Source of the DNA: a bacterium | Lineage (GTDB): Bacteria; UBP6; UBA1177 | Reading direction: 5' to 3' | Assembly (NCBI GenBank): GCA_017645765.1 | Contig: JAGCNV010000097.1 | Span: 1 to 64,000 of the forward strand | DNA: 64,000 bases | Part shown: positions 32,767-41,665 of the stretch, piece by piece | Numbering within the stretch: position 1 is the stretch's first letter | How the letters are laid out: every line of letters starts with the position of its first letter | Notes under the pieces: model-generated | What the model was told of the DNA's origin: nothing | Seen by the model: the letters and a program-made list of their open reading frames with translations, nothing else | Database searches by the model: none | Position numbers and translations under genes: made by a program

Positions 32767-34023
32767 TCAAAGTCCCAGCATAAATACCGGATAGTAGTAA
32801 ACTTTTTCATTAAGCGGCCTTATTTTGTCGCATGAATCGATTATCAGACCTGTCTGGATATCGAGACCGTATTTGTCCAAAACCCCGAAGTTTTTAGCCG
32901 CATTTTTCGGTGAAGCGTTTGTCTTGATTTCTATAGGATAAACTTTGTTCTGCGACAGATAAATTATATCAATTTCCTTCTGATCCTTATCGCGGTAGTA
33001 AAAAAGCAATTTCTTTGGATCTGCACCGTGCGAAAGCAGATTTTTAAGAAGCTCGCTCACGACATAAGTCTCAAAAAAAGCGCCGCTCATCGCGCAGTTT
33101 TCAAGCATTTCGGCATTCGGCCACTTACACAAGTAAGCACAGAGACCGGTATCGGTGAAATAAAGTTTCGGAGCTTTGATTATTCTGTTCGAAGCCTTTG
33201 CCGCAAAAGGCTGAAGCAAATAAATTATGCCTGAAGTCTCAAGCACGGAAAGCCATTTTTTACAGGTTCTGACATCGATGCCGACGCTGTTTGAAATCTC
33301 GTCATAATGCAGCTCGCAGGCAGTTCTCAGGGCAATGAGCGACATAAAATTTCTGAAAGTCGTCTCGTTTCCGGCAGAAATCAGTTTTCTCACATCCTTT
33401 TCTATGTAAGTTGCGATGTATGACTTGAAATAAATGTCATGTTCCGAGTTCCCAAGGCAGACATCCGGCATTCCGCCGGTAAAAATATCCTCGAAAATCT
33501 CCTTTTTTGTGCGGTATTTGAACGAATTTTCGCGCTCTCTTTTGAGAAGTTCCGCAATTTCCGGCGTGAATCCTGCACCTTCCGCACCCTGTTTTTCAGC
33601 CTGAGAAAACGAAAGCATTTCGACTATGCCGCATCTTCCGGCAAGAGATTCCGAAATTCCCTGCTGAAGCTCAAATCTGTTAGAACCTGTCAGGATATAC
33701 ATGAGTTTCCGCTCGCCGCCATTTTTGATAATGCGCAGACGCTCTTCATCAATTATCTTTTTTATTTCGTCAAGCAGTTTCGGAACTTTCTGGATTTCAT
33801 CGATAACCAGAGGCGTTCCGTAAGTTTCCAGAAACAGTTTCGGGTTGCTCTCCGCCAGTGCGCGGTCATCGGTGTCATCCAGCGTAACACGCCTGTATTT
33901 TTCGCCAAAAAGATGATCGACCGTAGTAGATTTCCCGACCTGACGCGGCCCGTAAACCACGATGCACGGCAACGATTCCGCAACTTTTTCAATGTTTTTT
34001 TCAACAGTTCTTTTGATATACAC
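32767..34023 (-). CDS. ATP-binding protein with AAA_14 and DUF4143 domains
   Basis: The start is a GTG at 34023, preceded by GGAGGAG and giving the family-typical start (M)YIKRTVEKNI; an earlier ATG is rejected. Walker A is VVYGPRQVGKSTT near residue 28 and Walker B LVIDEIQKVPKL near 78. TGSNRFELQQGISESLAGR is the sensor region. The C-terminal half (about residues 190-400) is DUF4143: DISNS-type winged-helix region (YDEISNSVGIDVRTCKKWLSVLE) and a PD-(D/E)XK-like element DKDQKEIDIIYLSQNKVYPIEIK (D and E-x-K). Such proteins are common in free-living and gut bacteria; function unknown. The gene lies just upstream of polA and on the same strand. Confidence 0.85.
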   Translation of the reverse strand: MYIKRTVEKNIEKVAESLPCIVVYGPRQVGKSTTVDHLFGEKYRRVTLDDTDDRALAESNPKLFLETYGTPLVIDEIQKVPKLLDEIKKIIDEERLRIIKNGGERKLMYILTGSNRFELQQGISESLAGRCGIVEMLSFSQAEKQGAEGAGFTPEIAELLKRERENSFKYRTKKEIFEDIFTGGMPDVCLGNSEHDIYFKSYIATYIEKDVRKLISAGNETTFRNFMSLIALRTACELHYDEISNSVGIDVRTCKKWLSVLETSGIIYLLQPFAAKASNRIIKAPKLYFTDTGLCAYLCKWPNAEMLENCAMSGAFFETYVVSELLKNLLSHGADPKKLLFYYRDKDQKEIDIIYLSQNKVYPIEIKTNASPKNAAKNFGVLDKYGLDIQTGLIIDSCDKIRPLNEKVYYYPVFMLGL

Positions 34024-34168
34024 GCCTCTCCTCCGAAACAAAATACGACTTTAAATATCATAATTTTCCGACCAAATCAACATTGCGATGTCGTTTTGGT
34101 CGAAGTCTTTTATGCTTTTCAAAAAAATGTTTTCCGCTGACATATCTTCCATTCAGAGAGATTTCCGC

Positions 34169-34174
34169 TATAAT
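34169..34174 (+). promoter_or_regulatory. -10 element of the PAP2 phosphatase gene
   Basis: ATTTCCGCTATAATTCC places TATAAT 40 bp before the start at 34209. The same TTTCCGCTATAATT-like context occurs at 44001-44014 before the second hsdR. Confidence 0.5.
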
Positions 34175-34208
34175 TCCGACGTTTTTGTTTTTCACGGTTG
34201 GTGGAGAA

Positions 34209-35039
34209 ATGAAAAAAATCGTCTGCATATTTTTTCTGATCCTGGCGATGCTTCCTTTATTCGCCGAGGAAAAGAGTGAAAAAGCGGATAAAAATTTCAA
34301 TATCTGGGGAAGTGGAAAAGTTTTTACACTCGACCCTCTGACAGACGGAATTTTGCTCGGAACAGGCATACTGCTCACTGGAAGTGAAATAATTCTGGAC
34401 GATATGCTGGAACTCAACCGCAAAAAATATGACGGAAGCATTTACGACAAAAGCGATGTCAACCCGTTTGACCGCAAACTGATGCAGCCCTATTCGAAAA
34501 TCCACGACGGAGCAGCCGATTTTCTGCTGATAGCGTCGCTGACGACTCCGGTTATTCTGCTTTCAACCGACAAAAAAGAATGGTTCACCAACGGCGTGAT
34601 GTACATCGAGACTATTCTGATAGCCAACGGTTTGAAAGAACTTGCAAAACTCGCCGTAAACCGCAAACGGCCATATATGTATTCCGACCGCGATTTACCG
34701 CAGGACGAGATCGATAACGGCGACTGGGCGAAATCAATGCCTTCGGGTCACACGACTTTCGCCTTTGCGAGCGCGGCCTTTCTGACCTACACTTTCTGCA
34801 GATATTTCCCTGATTCCCCTTGGCGGATTCCCGTTTCCATAGGCAGTTACGCCATTGCAACCGGAGTAGCGGCTCTGCGTGTTTCAAGCGGAAAGCACTT
34901 TTTGAGCGATATCCTTACCGGCGCCGCAATCGGAACCGTCGTCGGAGTCATGGTACCTTTCCTACACACTTTAAAGACCAAAAACGACATGAGCGTCGCC
35001 GTGACGGGAAACGGATTAAGTTTGACGATGAGGTTTTAA
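34209..35039 (+). CDS. PAP2-family phosphatase, secreted or membrane-bound
   Basis: The start at 34209 follows GGTGGAG and gives a signal peptide (MKKIVCIFFLILAMLPLFAEE); an ORF extension upstream to 34083 lacks it. The 276-residue protein has the three acid phosphatase motifs: KLAVNRKRP near residue 147, SMPSGHTTF near 177 and VSSGKHFLSDILTG near 229 (nucleophile His and assisting Asp). Such enzymes dephosphorylate undecaprenyl pyrophosphate, phosphatidic acid or lipid A. With a signal sequence, periplasmic action is likely. The gene is preceded by a clear -10 box and is followed 21 bp later by the CAT-fold gene. Confidence 0.88.
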   Translation: MKKIVCIFFLILAMLPLFAEEKSEKADKNFNIWGSGKVFTLDPLTDGILLGTGILLTGSEIILDDMLELNRKKYDGSIYDKSDVNPFDRKLMQPYSKIHDGAADFLLIASLTTPVILLSTDKKEWFTNGVMYIETILIANGLKELAKLAVNRKRPYMYSDRDLPQDEIDNGDWAKSMPSGHTTFAFASAAFLTYTFCRYFPDSPWRIPVSIGSYAIATGVAALRVSSGKHFLSDILTGAAIGTVVGVMVPFLHTLKTKNDMSVAVTGNGLSLTMRF

Positions 35040-35060
35040 CAAACGAATATTGGAAGAGAC

Positions 35061-35693
35061 ATGAAAACAGAAATAGATCCCAAGGAAAGCAGCCGTTCCG
35101 AAGCCTTCAGGCTTTGGATGACGGCACCGGTGCCGATGGTGACCTTGGTAAAAACGATGGATGTGAGCCGTCTGCTCAAAGTGAGCGGAAAGAGCGGTAT
35201 AAAGTTCAATACGCTGATGTGCTGGTGCATAGTCAGAGCTGCAAGCGGAATGAAGGAATTTTACACACTGCCGGAAAGAGGAAAACTCTTCCGGTATGAC
35301 ACGCTCGCAGTCAATGTCGTCGTAAGAAACGTCAAAGGAGGAATCAACTCCTGCGACATTCCTTTTTCGGATGATCTGCGGCAGTTTAACAGCGACTATA
35401 TGAAACTTACAGTCAAAACTGCTGACGAGTGCAGAAGCAGTTATCTTGACGGGTGTATGATCATCGGAACATCGGCGATGATACAGACGGAACTCGACTA
35501 CATCATAAATCAGTACACAGATAAATTCAGCAATCCGATGGTGATGTGGGGAAGATACCGCAAAGGCTTCTTCAAAACCACGCTGCCGGTCTCTTTCCAG
35601 TTTCACCATGTCCAGATGGACGGCGGGGACGCGGCAAGATTTCTTGAACAGCTGCAGAAAGAGATAGAAGGTTTGAGAATTTCTAAACGCTAA
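35061..35693 (+). CDS. Chloramphenicol acetyltransferase-fold (CatA-like) O-acetyltransferase
   Basis: Uses acetyl-CoA to O-acetylate a small molecule; this is the trimeric CAT fold of class A enzymes. The 210-residue protein has an N-terminal RSEAFRLWMTAPVPMVTLVKTMDVS, a central SYLDGCMIIGTSAMIQT, and the catalytic PVSFQFHHVQMDGGDAARFLE, where H-H-x-x-x-D-G carries the general base. Length agrees with CatA (about 210-220). Whether it confers chloramphenicol resistance cannot be said; distant members in this group acetylate other substrates. It follows the PAP2 gene and ends 67 bp before hipB; the first AACGCTAATAT repeat overlaps its stop codon. Confidence 0.8.
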   Translation: MKTEIDPKESSRSEAFRLWMTAPVPMVTLVKTMDVSRLLKVSGKSGIKFNTLMCWCIVRAASGMKEFYTLPERGKLFRYDTLAVNVVVRNVKGGINSCDIPFSDDLRQFNSDYMKLTVKTADECRSSYLDGCMIIGTSAMIQTELDYIINQYTDKFSNPMVMWGRYRKGFFKTTLPVSFQFHHVQMDGGDAARFLEQLQKEIEGLRISKR

Positions 35694-35737
35694 TATTTTA
35701 TCAAAAAATTGACTTTTTAGCCGATAAACGCTAATAT
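35685..35737 (+). promoter_or_regulatory. hipBA promoter with two direct repeats
   Basis: TTGACT (35709-35714) and TAATAT (35732-35737) are 17 bp apart. The sequence AAACGCTAATAT occurs at 35685-35696 and 35726-35737, the second copy covering the -10. Direct repeats at this position fit a HipB operator; the assignment is inferred. Confidence 0.55.
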
Positions 35738-35760
35738 GTTGGCGATTTTGAGGTGTAAGA

Positions 35761-36036
35761 ATGATAGTGCTGAAAACTCCGCAGGAAATGGCTGTCGATG
35801 CCGCGACGCGCTTTAAAGAAATGAGAAAGGCAAAAAAAATCAAACTAAAAGATTTGAGCAAGAATAGCGGCGTTCCCTATTCCACGATCAGACGGTTTGA
35901 AAGCAGCGGAGAAATATCTTTTCTTTCGCTCGTTAAAATCGTTTCCACTATCGGCGAAGACGAAGAGATCGCAAATCTGTTTACCCGGCGCATACCCGCA
36001 TCAATAGAGGAGATTATCCGTGAAAACCTCAGATAG
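35761..36036 (+). CDS. hipB: HipB-like XRE-family antitoxin/repressor
   Basis: The 91-residue protein has a single Cro/C1-type helix-turn-helix: AATRFKEMRKAKKIKLKDLSKNSGVPYSTIRRFESSGEISFLSLVKI, residues about 12-60. It would neutralise HipA by binding and repress its own operon. It overlaps hipA by 17 bp, the coupling usual in hipBA. The length of 91 residues fits. A promoter with repeats lies directly upstream. Confidence 0.85.
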   Translation: MIVLKTPQEMAVDAATRFKEMRKAKKIKLKDLSKNSGVPYSTIRRFESSGEISFLSLVKIVSTIGEDEEIANLFTRRIPASIEEIIRENLR

Positions 36037-37147
36037 GATCGAAGTTTTTTTGAACGGGACAAAAGTCGGCACAATGGTTCCCTACCAGAAACGGCTGACC
36101 GCTTTTGAATATTCCGATGAATGGCTTAGAAACGGATTTTCAATCAGTCCCTTTTCGCTGCCTCTGCAGACCGGAGTGAAAATCGCAAAAGCAGATCCTT
36201 TCGACGGAATCTTCGGGATATTTGCCGATTCGCTTCCCGACGGCTGGGGCAGACTTCTGGTCGACCGGATGCTCAGAAAAGCGGGAGAACGTCCGGAAGA
36301 AATTGATCCCTTTTCTCGTCTCTCCATTGTCGGAGCCTCGGGAAAAGGAGCTTTGGAATACAAACCGGTTTACAACCTGCAAACCGCGGAACAAACCGAC
36401 GACCTTGACCACCTTGCCGAAGAATGCCGGAAAATCCTTCAAACAGAAGATTCAGGTGATTTAGATACGCTCTTTGCCATGGGCGGTTCTTCCGGAGGAG
36501 CGCGGCCGAAAGTAACGATCAGGCTGGGTGGAGAAGATTGGATCGTGAAATTTCCGTCATCGGGTGATCCGGCAGATATCGGTTTTATGGAATACGAATA
36601 CAATCTCTGCGCGAAAGCCTGCGGCATCGAAATTCCTGAAATCAGACTTTTTCCCTCTGATTTATGCCCGGGATATTTCGGCTGCAAACGCTTCGACAGA
36701 GTGAAAACCCCGCTTGGAGAGAAAAAAATCCATACCGCTTCCGTTTCGGCTCTGCTGGAAACATCCCACAGAATCCCGGCACTTGATTACTGCTCGCTGC
36801 TTGCCTTGACTTGGCAGCTTACAAAACAGGCGGAAGAAGTGGAAAAAATGTTCACTCTAATGTGTTTCAATGTTTTTGCACACAACAGAGACGACCATTC
36901 CAACAATTTTTCTTTTGTTTATGACGGCAGCTGGCATCTCTCTCCGGCTTACGATCTGACTTATTCGAACTCTGTCGGCGGAGAACACGCAACCACAGTC
37001 GCCGGAGAAGGAAAAAATCCGACAATGAATGATATTCTTGCCGTTGCAAAAAAAGCCGGCATTAAAGAATCTCTTGCGAGACAAGTAGCTGAAAAAGTTC
37101 AGAAAACAGCAAATGTGCGGCTTGGAAAAATTATGGAGTCAAGATAG
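36020..37147 (+). CDS. hipA: HipA-family serine/threonine kinase toxin
   Basis: HipA phosphorylates glutamyl-tRNA synthetase in E. coli and halts growth; the target of this subfamily is unknown. The 375-residue protein has the N-subdomain-1 pattern IEVFLNGTKVGTMVPY, then FADSLPDGWGRLLVDRML, GGSSGGARPKVTIRL (the P-loop-like region), VKFPS, HNRDDHSNNFSF (catalytic Asp) and LSPAYDLTYS (Mg-binding Asp). Start at 36020 overlaps hipB by 17 bp. The next gene, nudC, starts on the next base after its stop, so both may be one transcript. Confidence 0.9.
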   Translation: MKTSDRIEVFLNGTKVGTMVPYQKRLTAFEYSDEWLRNGFSISPFSLPLQTGVKIAKADPFDGIFGIFADSLPDGWGRLLVDRMLRKAGERPEEIDPFSRLSIVGASGKGALEYKPVYNLQTAEQTDDLDHLAEECRKILQTEDSGDLDTLFAMGGSSGGARPKVTIRLGGEDWIVKFPSSGDPADIGFMEYEYNLCAKACGIEIPEIRLFPSDLCPGYFGCKRFDRVKTPLGEKKIHTASVSALLETSHRIPALDYCSLLALTWQLTKQAEEVEKMFTLMCFNVFAHNRDDHSNNFSFVYDGSWHLSPAYDLTYSNSVGGEHATTVAGEGKNPTMNDILAVAKKAGIKESLARQVAEKVQKTANVRLGKIMESR

Positions 37148-37990
37148 ATGATCCAGGACATAGATCCAAGTAAATTCGATATCGCTTTTAAAAACCTAAA
37201 GCTTCAAGAGACTGATTTCATTCTCTATTTCAACAAAAACGGCGAGATTCTCGTCAAAGCGGAAGGCGGACACATTTTGTTTCCGTCTGCAAAAAATTCG
37301 CCGGCAACAGAAAAAATAATTTATCTCTTTTCCGTGGATGAAAAACGCTATTTTCTTGCCGTCACCCAGGATGAAATTTCGCTCGCAGGCTTTAGCTATC
37401 AGGGCTTGCGTGAGCTGCGCGGAAGCTGCGGGAATGCCGATCTTCTTGTCGCATTCACGGCATATCACTTGTGGCGCTGGTACACGGACAACCATTTTTG
37501 CGGAAGATGCGCGGCAGAACTTTCCTTTTCCGAAACCGAACGCGCTTTAGTCTGCAAAAAATGCGGAAACACGATATATCCGCGCATAAATCCGGCTGTC
37601 ATCGTGGCTGTCACGAAAGGCGATTCCCTTTTGGTCACGAGGTATCGCAACGGTTATAACCACAACGCGCTCGTCGCAGGTTTTACAGAGATCGGTGAAA
37701 CTTTGGAGCAGACCGTGGCCCGCGAAGTTATGGAAGAAACCGGCATAAAGGTCACAAACATCCGCTACTACAAATCGCAGCCGTGGGGGATCGCGCAGGA
37801 TATTTTAGTCGGTTTTTTCTGCGAAGCTGAAGGCGATGACGAGATCCGTCTTGATGAAAACGAACTGAAGTCCGCACAGTGGCTCAAACGCGATGAGATC
37901 GAGCTGCAGCCGGACAGTATCAGCTTAACCAACGAAATGATGAAGATGTTTAAAGAGGGAAAAATCCATGATCGGTTACTGCGGCCTTGA
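37148..37990 (+). CDS. nudC: NAD(+)/NADH pyrophosphatase NudC
   Basis: Hydrolyses NADH and NAD-capped RNA. The 280-residue protein has an N-terminal beta domain, a zinc ribbon at about residues 117-140 (CGRCAAELSFSE then CKKCG), and the Nudix box GFTEIGETLEQTVAREVMEETGI at about 178-200. SQPWG follows 12 residues later, in place of the usual SQPWPFP that marks the NADH group, so the exact specificity is somewhat uncertain. It begins directly after the hipA stop and overlaps the DUF3795 gene by 23 bp. Confidence 0.88.
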   Translation: MIQDIDPSKFDIAFKNLKLQETDFILYFNKNGEILVKAEGGHILFPSAKNSPATEKIIYLFSVDEKRYFLAVTQDEISLAGFSYQGLRELRGSCGNADLLVAFTAYHLWRWYTDNHFCGRCAAELSFSETERALVCKKCGNTIYPRINPAVIVAVTKGDSLLVTRYRNGYNHNALVAGFTEIGETLEQTVAREVMEETGIKVTNIRYYKSQPWGIAQDILVGFFCEAEGDDEIRLDENELKSAQWLKRDEIELQPDSISLTNEMMKMFKEGKIHDRLLRP

Positions 37991-38321
37991 CTGCGAAAAG
38001 TGCGACGCATACATCGCGACAAAAAACAACGATGATTCATTGCGCGAGAAAACGGCGAAACTCTGGAGCGAACTGAATCACGCCACAATTCTCCCCGAGC
38101 ACATCAACTGCACAGGATGCCGCGCCAAAGGGATCAAAACCTTCTACTGCGAAAACCTCTGTGCTGTCCGCAAATGCGCTATGAAAAAGGGTTTTACGAC
38201 ATGCGGCGACTGCCGGAAAATGGAAGAATGCCAAACTCTCGGAGTGATTACCGCAAACAATCCGGATGCGCTGAAAAATCTGAAGTCAGCGTCTTGCATC
38301 AGACCTACTGTGAAATTTTAA
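37968..38321 (+). CDS. DUF3795 family cysteine-rich protein
   Basis: The 117-residue protein starts MIGYCGLDCEKCDAY and carries further Cys pairs (CTGCRAKG, CENLCAVRKC, CGDCRKMEEC), eleven or more cysteines in all, as in DUF3795. It probably binds zinc or an iron-sulfur cluster. It overlaps nudC by 23 bp and ends the hipB-hipA-nudC operon. The function is unknown. Confidence 0.85.
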   Translation: MIGYCGLDCEKCDAYIATKNNDDSLREKTAKLWSELNHATILPEHINCTGCRAKGIKTFYCENLCAVRKCAMKKGFTTCGDCRKMEECQTLGVITANNPDALKNLKSASCIRPTVKF

Positions 38322-38391
38322 GACAAGAACTTGAATTTCTGCAATATAATAAAGCTTTTGATGCAGTCCGTTCACGAATAAGATTAAAAAA

Positions 38392-38565
38392 ATGAGTTAT
38401 AAACTACGTTATCTTCAGTTGGCAAAAGAAAAGACAATGGAAAAAAGCTTGTATGATAGGCATATTGATGGGGCAAAAAAACATCATCTTCAACTTCTAC
38501 TCCGTCATAAATCGAAATATTGTTCAGCACTTTTACTTCCCCAATGTTTCAAAAAAGGATGGTAG
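38392..38565 (+). CDS. Doubtful 57-codon ORF
   Basis: ATG at 38392 to TAG at 38565; the product starts MSYKLRYLQLAKEKTMEK and has no recognised domain. It overlaps the 3' end of the convergent wlbA gene by 61 bp and lacks a ribosome binding site. It could be debris of a former gene. Otherwise the stretch 38322-38504 shows nothing. Confidence 0.15.
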   Translation: MSYKLRYLQLAKEKTMEKSLYDRHIDGAKKHHLQLLLRHKSKYCSALLLPQCFKKGW

Positions 38566-39479
38566 CCACCGCGAAGACCTATCGGAATAGCATTTCTGAT
38601 ATTGAATGCAATTTCAACCGCGTTTCTTGCATCATTTAATGAGAAACCTTCGCCTGCAAGAATCTTTTCGTAACTTTTTGTATGCAGATCGGTAAAACCT
38701 TCGCTGAATTCAAGTTCCTCACCGTCAATTGTTATCGAACGGTAAGTTCTTTTGCCGGCTTCTCTGACGTTTTGCGACAGCATATTTTCGTTCGTGCTCA
38801 GAAACCATCTAACTCTAGCGCGCTGAAACTGTATAAAACCTGCGGCAACATCTCGTTCCCGAACATGAAGAATATTTTTCTGAACATACCCGAAAATCCA
38901 TTGAAGCATATCAAAAAAATGAATTCCAATTTCCGTCACTATACCGCCAGATTTGGAAATATCGCCCTTCCATGAAACATCAAACCATTTGCCGCGGCTT
39001 GTAATATAGGTTAGATCCACATCGTAGACTTTATCTTTTGCGCCTTCTTCAATGCGTTTTTTCAGCTCGGTAATTGTAGGATGCAAACGAAGCTGCAAAA
39101 TCGTGTTTACGTGATGTCCTGTTTCGTTTTCGATTATCTGCAAGTTGTCAACAGTCCATGGATTAAGTACGAGCGGCTTTTCGCAAATCGCATCGGCCTG
39201 GTTTCTTAAAGCGACTCTGATATGGGCATCGTGAAGATAGTTCGGCGAAGTGATACTGACAAAATCTATTTTGGTTTCGCGCCGTCTCAATTTATCCAGA
39301 TATCTGTCAAAAAGCTCGAATTCCTTAAAAAATTCGGCATCGGGAAAATATGAATCTATTATTCCGATACTGTCGTTTGGGTCAAGCATCGCCAGCAGAC
39401 GGTTTCCTGTATCTTTTATTGCACGCATGTGCCGCGGAGCTATGTATCCGGCTGCGCCGATTAAGGCAAAATTTTTCAT
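38505..39479 (-). CDS. wlbA: WlbA/WbpB-like NAD-dependent dehydrogenase (Gfo/Idh/MocA family)
   Basis: Oxidises C3 of UDP-N-acetylglucosaminuronic acid in the route to UDP-2,3-diacetamido-uronic acids of O antigens. The start at 39479 is chosen because the only upstream extension is a TTG without ribosome binding site. The N terminus MKNFALIGAAGYIAPRHMRAIKDTG and LDPNDSIGIIDSYFPDAEFF match WlbA/WbpB closely. The catalytic region has CEKPLVLNPW (Lys) and a later GIVTEIGIHFFDMLQWIFG (His). The partner aminotransferase and acetyltransferase are not in the window. It lies downstream of lpxC on the same strand, with a 64-bp gap. Confidence 0.85.
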   Translation of the reverse strand: MKNFALIGAAGYIAPRHMRAIKDTGNRLLAMLDPNDSIGIIDSYFPDAEFFKEFELFDRYLDKLRRRETKIDFVSITSPNYLHDAHIRVALRNQADAICEKPLVLNPWTVDNLQIIENETGHHVNTILQLRLHPTITELKKRIEEGAKDKVYDVDLTYITSRGKWFDVSWKGDISKSGGIVTEIGIHFFDMLQWIFGYVQKNILHVRERDVAAGFIQFQRARVRWFLSTNENMLSQNVREAGKRTYRSITIDGEELEFSEGFTDLHTKSYEKILAGEGFSLNDARNAVEIAFNIRNAIPIGLRGGYHPFLKHWGSKSAEQYFDL

Positions 39480-39543
39480 TTTTTTCAACAATCAAAAAAC
39501 ACGATATTTTATCAGAATTTTATAAACAGCCAAAAATTTACAA

Positions 39544-40434
39544 CTACGTATTTATTATAGCGTAATTTTCACTATTACTGAATAGTTTTCTAAGCACCAT
39601 ATTATTCATTGCGTGATTCCCCTTGTACGATGTCAAATTACCGACAATAAAGCCACCTGAGGTAAACATGTCACCAATAGCATCAAGAATTTTATGCCGT
39701 GCGATTTCATTTTCCCAACGTTGATTCAATGCTTTATCTCTATCGTAAATAACAGTATTTTTTTCATCCGCCCCAAGTCCCATATTTCGCTTTCTTAGAT
39801 ATTCCCATTCTGAACGTTTGCCAAATGTCCGTGCAGGCGCTAAATTTTGGGAAAAATTAGTAATTGACCGCTGTGTCCCATCATAAGAATAATCAAAAGA
39901 CTGCATCTTTCCTTCCACACGAAAGTCTGCATGGATATTTAGTGCACTATTTTGTGACGGTAAAAGTTCAACATAACTGTCATTTTGTCGTTCAATCGGT
40001 AACTCAGGCCAAATTTCATGAGCTGTAACCCTAACAGGCTTTTTTACAATTATTTTTTGATTTTGATTTTTTCCTTTTGTGATACCTGCTTCTGTAATTT
40101 TATTATAAAACGAACTTGCACCACCGTCCAGAATAGGAACTTCGACACCATTAATCTCAATAAGAGCACTGTCCACACCTGCAATAAACAAGGCCGCCAT
40201 CAAATGTTCTATTGTTTTAACATGTACACTTTTTAAGTTTCCAATTGTTGTATTTCTGTTTGTGTCACACACATTTTTGTATATTGCTTGAACGAGAGTT
40301 TCATTATACAAATCAGCGCGACGAAAAAAAATTCCCAATTTATTATACGCTCGTACAGTCATCTTTACAGGCAATCCAGAATGAATACCGATACCCGAAA
40401 AACCGACATCTTGTTCGACTGTGCGCAAGTTCAT
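39544..40434 (-). CDS. lpxC: UDP-3-O-acyl-N-acetylglucosamine deacetylase LpxC
   Basis: Second and committed step of lipid A synthesis. The 296-residue protein has VEQDVGFSGIGIHSG at the N terminus, TIEHLMAALFIAGVD near residue 74 (zinc His and Glu), VPILDGGASSFY, and the C-terminal ARHKILDAIGDM (zinc His and Asp) and YKGNHAMNN (catalytic His). Codons are more AT-rich than in the rest of the window. In many bacteria lpxC is next to fabZ and lpxA; here fabZ is missing and an AT-rich plus-strand pair stands between lpxC and lpxA. Confidence 0.95.
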   Translation of the reverse strand: MNLRTVEQDVGFSGIGIHSGLPVKMTVRAYNKLGIFFRRADLYNETLVQAIYKNVCDTNRNTTIGNLKSVHVKTIEHLMAALFIAGVDSALIEINGVEVPILDGGASSFYNKITEAGITKGKNQNQKIIVKKPVRVTAHEIWPELPIERQNDSYVELLPSQNSALNIHADFRVEGKMQSFDYSYDGTQRSITNFSQNLAPARTFGKRSEWEYLRKRNMGLGADEKNTVIYDRDKALNQRWENEIARHKILDAIGDMFTSGGFIVGNLTSYKGNHAMNNMVLRKLFSNSENYAIINT

Positions 40435-40645
40435 TTCCTCTAATCAGTCGCCAAATTAAGCACGTAATTTTTATTTTTTAAGAACTCCTCTGTTATCATA
40501 GAGCTCTTAACATCAACTCTTAATTCTAACTCATATGATGTTTTTTTCCATTTTTGTACTATAGAAATAACCAACTAGAGAAAATGAAAAATTATTGTCT
40601 TTTTTTCACGTTTTACTATTATTACATGGATTTGATTTTTTATAA

Positions 40646-41665
40646 ATGGAGATAGCTGTGCTGGTAGGAAATGGTTATAGTATTTTGGTTATTTCGCCAT
40701 CTAATATATCAAACGAATTGACAATCACTAAGAACGTTTTAAATAAATGGAATAAAAAATATTCAAACGATAGAAAAAAGTTTCTATTTCTTGATGTCGA
40801 TTCCGGAGAATTGAATGATAGAAATACGGAAAGATTAGAAAATGCAGATTTGGTGATTGGAATTTTTTTTGACGAACCAGATGATTCCACAAAGAATAAG
40901 ATTAAAAATGAGATTGAGAAACGTAAAGAATATCCAACTTTACTTTATTTTATAAATTCCAATAGTCTTCCAACAGGACTTGATGATCCAAAAATATGCA
41001 GACTATGTTCAAAAGAAGAGTTTGAGTTCTTTCTAACTTGTGATATTTGCGCTATTGATGATTTTAATAACGATGCCTCCATGAAATGTGGGGTGATAAA
41101 CATATCTGTATTTGTAGAAAACAGCGAGAAACAAGATCAAAAAACCGAATTCGCAAAAGTGACATATTTTATTTCTTCGTTTTTTTATTCTCCAGAAAAA
41201 CCTGTAACATTTCGAGCCAATGTAAGAGTAAATCCTGATAAATCTTTTGAAAAACTTATTGATTTTCAACATTTCGAACCACCGGTGAAGGTTTTAAATG
41301 ATCGAAATGCATCGTATAAGGAATATGAAATTAAAGATACTGCACACAATAGCGATGAACTTTTTTTTACTGGTGAAATAATTACTTGGCAAAAATTATG
41401 GAGAAATGATTCGTCAAAAGGTGGAATATCATTTACTTTTCCATATTATGCAAATTATTTCATTATCAATATAGATATCTCACAAGCTAAGTTTATCAGA
41501 GACTACCATTGTGTGCCAAAATTATATAATAATAAGAATAGAGAATTGAATCTCGTTTACTTCTTTAATGAAGATAGCTATATCTACACCATGCAAATTC
41601 CAAAAGCTGAGGCAGGTTCGAACATGGCTTTTGAATGGGAGAAAAAACAGGAAAATAAAAAATGA
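40646..41665 (+). CDS. DUF4062/TIR-like N-terminal domain protein, first gene of an unknown two-gene module
   Basis: The 339-residue protein has no signal. The N-terminal part runs YSILVISPSNISNELTITKN, then DVDSGELNDRN and NADLVIGIFFDEPDDSTKN with a final YPTLLYFIN. That is the order seen in DUF4062 proteins (SSPxDVxEER, then a DIVIGIFW strand, then PVLLYF), which have a TIR-like fold and sit in defence-related genes. The remaining 200 residues are strand-rich (ISVFVENSEKQ, EITWQKLWRND-like segment, FTFPYYANYFIIN) without recognisable domain. The start could be ATG 40646 or GTG 40658 (GGAG precedes it). DNA is clearly AT-rich. It overlaps the next gene by 4 bp (ATGA). The family call is a pattern match only. 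Confidence 0.6.
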   Translation: MEIAVLVGNGYSILVISPSNISNELTITKNVLNKWNKKYSNDRKKFLFLDVDSGELNDRNTERLENADLVIGIFFDEPDDSTKNKIKNEIEKRKEYPTLLYFINSNSLPTGLDDPKICRLCSKEEFEFFLTCDICAIDDFNNDASMKCGVINISVFVENSEKQDQKTEFAKVTYFISSFFYSPEKPVTFRANVRVNPDKSFEKLIDFQHFEPPVKVLNDRNASYKEYEIKDTAHNSDELFFTGEIITWQKLWRNDSSKGGISFTFPYYANYFIINIDISQAKFIRDYHCVPKLYNNKNRELNLVYFFNEDSYIYTMQIPKAEAGSNMAFEWEKKQENKK

